This document shows, piece by piece, positions 61,100-64,000 of a stretch of 64,000 nt of DNA. The number at the start of each line of letters is the position of its first letter. Position 1 is the first letter of the stretch. The notes below the pieces were generated by a model. It worked only from the letters and a program-made list of their open reading frames with translations, ran no database searches and was not told where the DNA came from. A program made the translations under genes and the position numbers. This DNA comes from Vibrio renipiscarius (lineage in GTDB: Bacteria > Pseudomonadota > Gammaproteobacteria > Enterobacterales > Vibrionaceae), in the NCBI RefSeq assembly GCF_000827885.1, contig NZ_JTKH01000024.1:620001-684000 (forward strand). The letters are read 5' to 3'.

Positions 61100-62797
61100 A
61101 TGCGAATCATGATAATTGACGATCATGCCTCTAACCGAGAATTGTGCCGTTTGATGCTTAGCCACATATCATCAAGAATCGATACATTTGATAGTGGCGT
61201 TGGTGTTGTCGAATTCATGCAGAACATGCCGTTATTGCCGGATGTCATTTTGTTGGATGTTGTGATGCCAGACAAAAATGGATTCAGCACCGCGCAAGAA
61301 ATTCGCGAAGCTTTTCCTGACCACCACATTGCGATTATATTTTTGACGGTACTTGATGATCATGATTCTTTTGAACGTTGTTTGGCGTTGGGGGATGACT
61401 TTGTTCTCAAGCCGGTTGAACGCAGTGTTTTGTTAGCGAAAGTTCAAGCTCACTTTCGTATTGTCAAAATGCATAATGAAGTTATCTCTCAACGTGATGA
61501 GTTAACCCGCTTCCATGAACAAGTCCGTTATGATTACGCCATCGCCGAATCGATTTTTACCAATCTAAAAGATGAAATGAGTACACAAGTCACGGATATA
61601 TTTGGTATCGATTACTTGTCTACACCGTCGACCATTTTTAACGGCGATCTCATTGTTGTGGCTAATCGGCCACATGGGGGAGTGTATGTGATGATCGCCG
61701 ATGCCACCGGTCACGGCTTGCCCGCCGCGATTTCCACGATACCCGCAACGCGTGCCTTTTTTTCAATGGCAATGAAGGGCCTTTCTCTTGGCGAAATCGT
61801 CACAGAGATGAATGATGTCTTAGTTCGTTTTCTACCGTCGGGGATGATGCTGGCGGCCAGCGTGTTTGAAGTTAGAGCCAATGGCTTTGAACTCACCTGG
61901 TGGGGCGGCGGATTGCCCGACGCGTACATTCTCGATGGGAACAACGATATTGTCAGCAAACTGGTGTCACAGCACATGCCGCTCGGGGTGTTAACATCGC
62001 AAGAGTTTGAAATGAATTTGGTGCACTTAACATTAGAGCCGGACCAACGGATTGTGGCTTACACTGATGGTGTAACCGAATCAACCAATTCGCGCGGGGA
62101 GGCATTCGGTCAATTGCGGCTTGAGTCGGTATTGCAAAGCGACCGAAATGCGATTCCGGTGTTGTATGATGCGGTACGGCAGTTTGCACAAAAAGAAACA
62201 GACGATGACCTCTCTATCTTGTCGCTTTCATTTCCCATTTCAAATCATAGCGGACGTCATCATAACGAGGAGCTTGAGCGGTTAAGTCATTTGCCCAGTC
62301 AATCAACGTTAAACTTTCCCGCCTCGGTTATTCGAGATGTGAGTTTAATGAATGAAGTCAGACGGTACATGATCGGGTTGCTTGGCGCTGGTCATCATCT
62401 CGATTTAATTTGTTCTATCTTAGCGGAGTTATTTGCGAATGCTGTCGACCATGGTTTATTGAAAATGGAATCGAGCATTAAAGAAGAAGCGGATGGCTTT
62501 TTTATCTTTTACCAACTGCGTGAAGAAAGACTCGCGGTTTTGGATGATGAGGCTTGGATTCGTTTAGAGGTGAATTACGAACCGAGTAAAAGTGAGTTGG
62601 TGATGACGCTCGAGCACAATGGAGAGGGGTTTGATTATCACCAGCTTCAGCCTCAAAGCGATCACTCGCTGAGTTATGGCCGAGGGATTGTTTTGGCAAG
62701 CGAACTCTGTGATTCGCTGGAGTATTCAAATAATGGAAACAAAGTGACGGCGCTCTATCGTTTCACGTCACCTCACCAATTCCCGCGTTGCCTTTAA
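61100..62797 (+). CDS. response regulator with SpoIIE-type phosphatase and HATPase kinase domains
   Basis: A 565-aa fusion. The receiver domain (1-120) has phospho-acceptor Asp53 in VILLDVVMPDKNG and Lys in FVLKPVE. A short coiled linker follows. A PP2C/SpoIIE phosphatase (about 175-375) carries GDLIVV, VYVMIADATGHGLPAAIST, YTDGVTESTN and DDLSILSLSF. The C-terminal GHKL anti-sigma kinase domain (about 410-560) has ILAELFANAVDHGLLKM and GRGIVLASELCDSLEY. It resembles Pseudomonas HsbR and Vibrio/Shewanella CrsR-type switches acting on a STAS partner, here the preceding gene. Confidence 0.88.
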   Translation: MRIMIIDDHASNRELCRLMLSHISSRIDTFDSGVGVVEFMQNMPLLPDVILLDVVMPDKNGFSTAQEIREAFPDHHIAIIFLTVLDDHDSFERCLALGDDFVLKPVERSVLLAKVQAHFRIVKMHNEVISQRDELTRFHEQVRYDYAIAESIFTNLKDEMSTQVTDIFGIDYLSTPSTIFNGDLIVVANRPHGGVYVMIADATGHGLPAAISTIPATRAFFSMAMKGLSLGEIVTEMNDVLVRFLPSGMMLAASVFEVRANGFELTWWGGGLPDAYILDGNNDIVSKLVSQHMPLGVLTSQEFEMNLVHLTLEPDQRIVAYTDGVTESTNSRGEAFGQLRLESVLQSDRNAIPVLYDAVRQFAQKETDDDLSILSLSFPISNHSGRHHNEELERLSHLPSQSTLNFPASVIRDVSLMNEVRRYMIGLLGAGHHLDLICSILAELFANAVDHGLLKMESSIKEEADGFFIFYQLREERLAVLDDEAWIRLEVNYEPSKSELVMTLEHNGEGFDYHQLQPQSDHSLSYGRGIVLASELCDSLEYSNNGNKVTALYRFTSPHQFPRCL

Positions 62798-62813
62798 CGT
62801 GATGGCTCGCCAA

Positions 62814-62826
62814 TTTACACTGTAAA
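62814..62826. promoter_or_regulatory. parS2 site (rightmost)
   Basis: TTTACACTGTAAA, between the SpoIIE-type gene and pflB, about 5.7 kb past parA2. Confidence 0.92.
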
Positions 62827-62837
62827 ACGCAGATAAA

Positions 62838-62862
62838 AAAGCGAGAGGCGCTAAGCCTCTCG
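62838..62862. terminator. terminator shared by convergent genes
   Basis: Stem gcgagaggc/gcctctcgc with a short loop and an A run on the left that serves the minus-strand pfl gene. It lies just right of the parS2 site. Confidence 0.8.
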
Positions 62863-62916
62863 CGATACCATTGACTAAACCAATCCAGCTACCTTTTACT
62901 GAACGGCATTGAGTGC

Positions 62917-64000
62917 CTAGATTCGGTCTGTGAACGTGCGACTAATTACGTCTTGTTGCTGCTCGCGAGTCAGTGAATTGAATCGTACAGCATAGCCTGA
63001 AACACGAATGGTCAGTTGAGGGTATAGTTCTGGGTTCTCAACCGCATCAAGCAACATTTCCCGATTCAGTACATTGACGTTGAGATGTTGTCCGCCTTCA
63101 ATCGTGTTACTCCCTTCGCCTTCTTCATGGTGGAAATAGCCATCCATCAGTGCGGCTAAGTTAACTTTTTGGCTCACGTCATCTTTGCCTAATGCATTTG
63201 GCACAATCGAAAAGGTGTACGAGACGCCATCTTTAGCATAAGCAAAGGGCAGTTTTGCAACAGAAGCGAGTGAGGCCACAGCGCCTTTTTCATCACGTCC
63301 GTGCATCGGATTTGCGCCCGGTCCAAATGGCATCCCAGCGCGTCGACCATCCGGTGTATTACCCGTTTTTTTACCATACACAACATTGGATGTGATGGTG
63401 AGTATGGATTGTGTCGGTTCCGCATCGCGGTAGGTCGGCTTTTGTTGGATCTTCTTCATGAATCGCTCAACAAGGTCGCAAGCAATATCATCCACTCGTG
63501 CGTCGTTATTACCGAATTTCGGATAGTCACCTTCAATGACGAAATCGATCGCGATGCCTTCGTCATTACGAATCGGAGTCACTTTGGCGTATTTAATCGC
63601 AGCCAATGAATCAGCAACAACCGACAAACCTGCAATTCCGCATGCCATTGTACGGTGAACATCTCGATCCATTAATGCCATTAGCGAGGCTTCATAGCTG
63701 TATCGGTCATGTGAGTAATGAATAACATTCAACGCGGTGACGTACTGAGTGGCTAGCCAATCTAACATCTCATCAAAATGCGGCATGAGGCGGTCGAAAT
63801 CTAAAACGTCATCTTCGATACGTGCGACTTGTGGGCCAACTTGCGCCATTGATTTTTCATCGATACCACCATTGATGGTATAAAGCAGTGCTTTTGCGAG
63901 GTTGGCTCGAGCACCGAAAAACTGCATGTGTTTACCCACGACTTGAGGGCTAACACAGCAAGCAATCGCGTAGTCATCATTATCGAAATCAGGACGCATT
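62917..64000 (-). CDS. pflB: formate C-acetyltransferase (pyruvate formate-lyase), C-terminal part
   Basis: The window ends inside this gene; 361 codons of the C-terminal part are present. PflB converts pyruvate and CoA to acetyl-CoA and formate under anaerobic conditions. The adjacent catalytic cysteines are visible in [13 protein letters not shown], and the glycyl-radical site is in [39 protein letters not shown] and SIEGG-type loops follow the E. coli enzyme closely. It needs PflA for activation; no pflA is in view. This appears to be a chromosome II copy. Vibrios usually also have pflB on chromosome I. Confidence 0.93.
   Translation of the reverse strand, partial: MRPDFDNDDYAIACCVSPQVVGKHMQFFGARANLAKALLYTINGGIDEKSMAQVGPQVARIEDDVLDFDRLMPHFDEMLDWLATQYVTALNVIHYSHDRYSYEASLMALMDRDVHRTMACGIAGLSVVADSLAAIKYAKVTPIRNDEGIAIDFVIEGDYPKFGNNDARVDDIACDLVERFMKKIQQKPTYRDAEPTQSILTITSNVVYGKKTGNTPDGRRAGMPFGPGANPMHGRDEKGAVASLASVAKLPFAYAKDGVSYTFSIVPNALGKDDVSQKVNLAALMDGYFHHEEGEGSNTIEGGQHLNVNVLNREMLLDAVENPELYPQLTIRVSGYAVRFNSLTREQQQDVISRTFTDRI

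Overview
The window is gamma-proteobacterial and almost certainly from the second chromosome of a Vibrio. The evidence is a complete chromosome II replication and segregation locus: the initiator gene rctB, an iteron-rich origin with phased ATGATCA sites and two perfect DnaA boxes, parA2-parB2, and seven copies of the palindrome TTTACA-N-TGTAAA, which matches the known Vibrio parS2 consensus. The TRAP-type sialic-acid cluster on this replicon resembles the one described in Vibrio vulnificus. The species is an inference.

Layout. 0-3.2 kb: methylcitrate-cycle genes (acnD fragment, prpC, prpB, GntR regulator). 3.4-5.3 kb: small membrane protein, YdhR-family monooxygenase and a divergent LysR regulator. 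5.4-15.7 kb: sialic-acid regulon in two divergent arms, siaPQM-nanA-nanR-nanM-nanM paralogue on the minus strand and nanE-nanK-nagA on the plus strand. 15.7-26.6 kb: unrelated single genes, including a GH3 glucosidase, a BRCT protein, a RecX-like protein, a GNAT protein, a phosphodiester glycosidase-family protein, a YgiW-like protein and a catalase. 27.3-32.2 kb: aromatic amino-acid permease, a radical-SAM sulfatase-maturating enzyme with its Ser-type sulfatase, and a Crp-family regulator.

32.6-37.5 kb: a Fap-like functional-amyloid gene set. It holds an outer-membrane beta-barrel protein, an operon of three secreted low-complexity proteins plus a periplasmic C39 peptidase, and a divergent LuxR/CsgD-type regulator. 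37.6-45.2 kb: yibL, DUF4344 metallopeptidase, TrmK, NlpE-like lipoprotein, LysR plus HlyD/DUF2955 efflux pair, yeeN and small conserved genes. 45.5-46.5 kb: an odd locus with ATGATCA sites like those of the origin, a palindrome, a frame-disrupted small gene coupled to an unknown 157-aa gene, an 11-bp tandem array and a small ORF. 46.56-52.4 kb: a TPP riboswitch followed by a seven-gene thiamin-salvage operon (thiD, ABC transporter, tenA, thiM, thiE).

52.7-58.1 kb: rctB, ori2, parA2, parB2. 58.3-64 kb: tmcA, a gene-free stretch with four parS2 sites, a STAS/SpoIIE-type partner-switching pair, another parS2 site, and the C-terminal half of a pyruvate formate-lyase gene cut by the window end.

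The most unusual material is the locus at 45.5-46.5 kb, which carries origin-like sites about 9 kb from ori2, and the Fap-like operon, whose secreted proteins carry double-glycine-like motifs next to a C39 peptidase gene.
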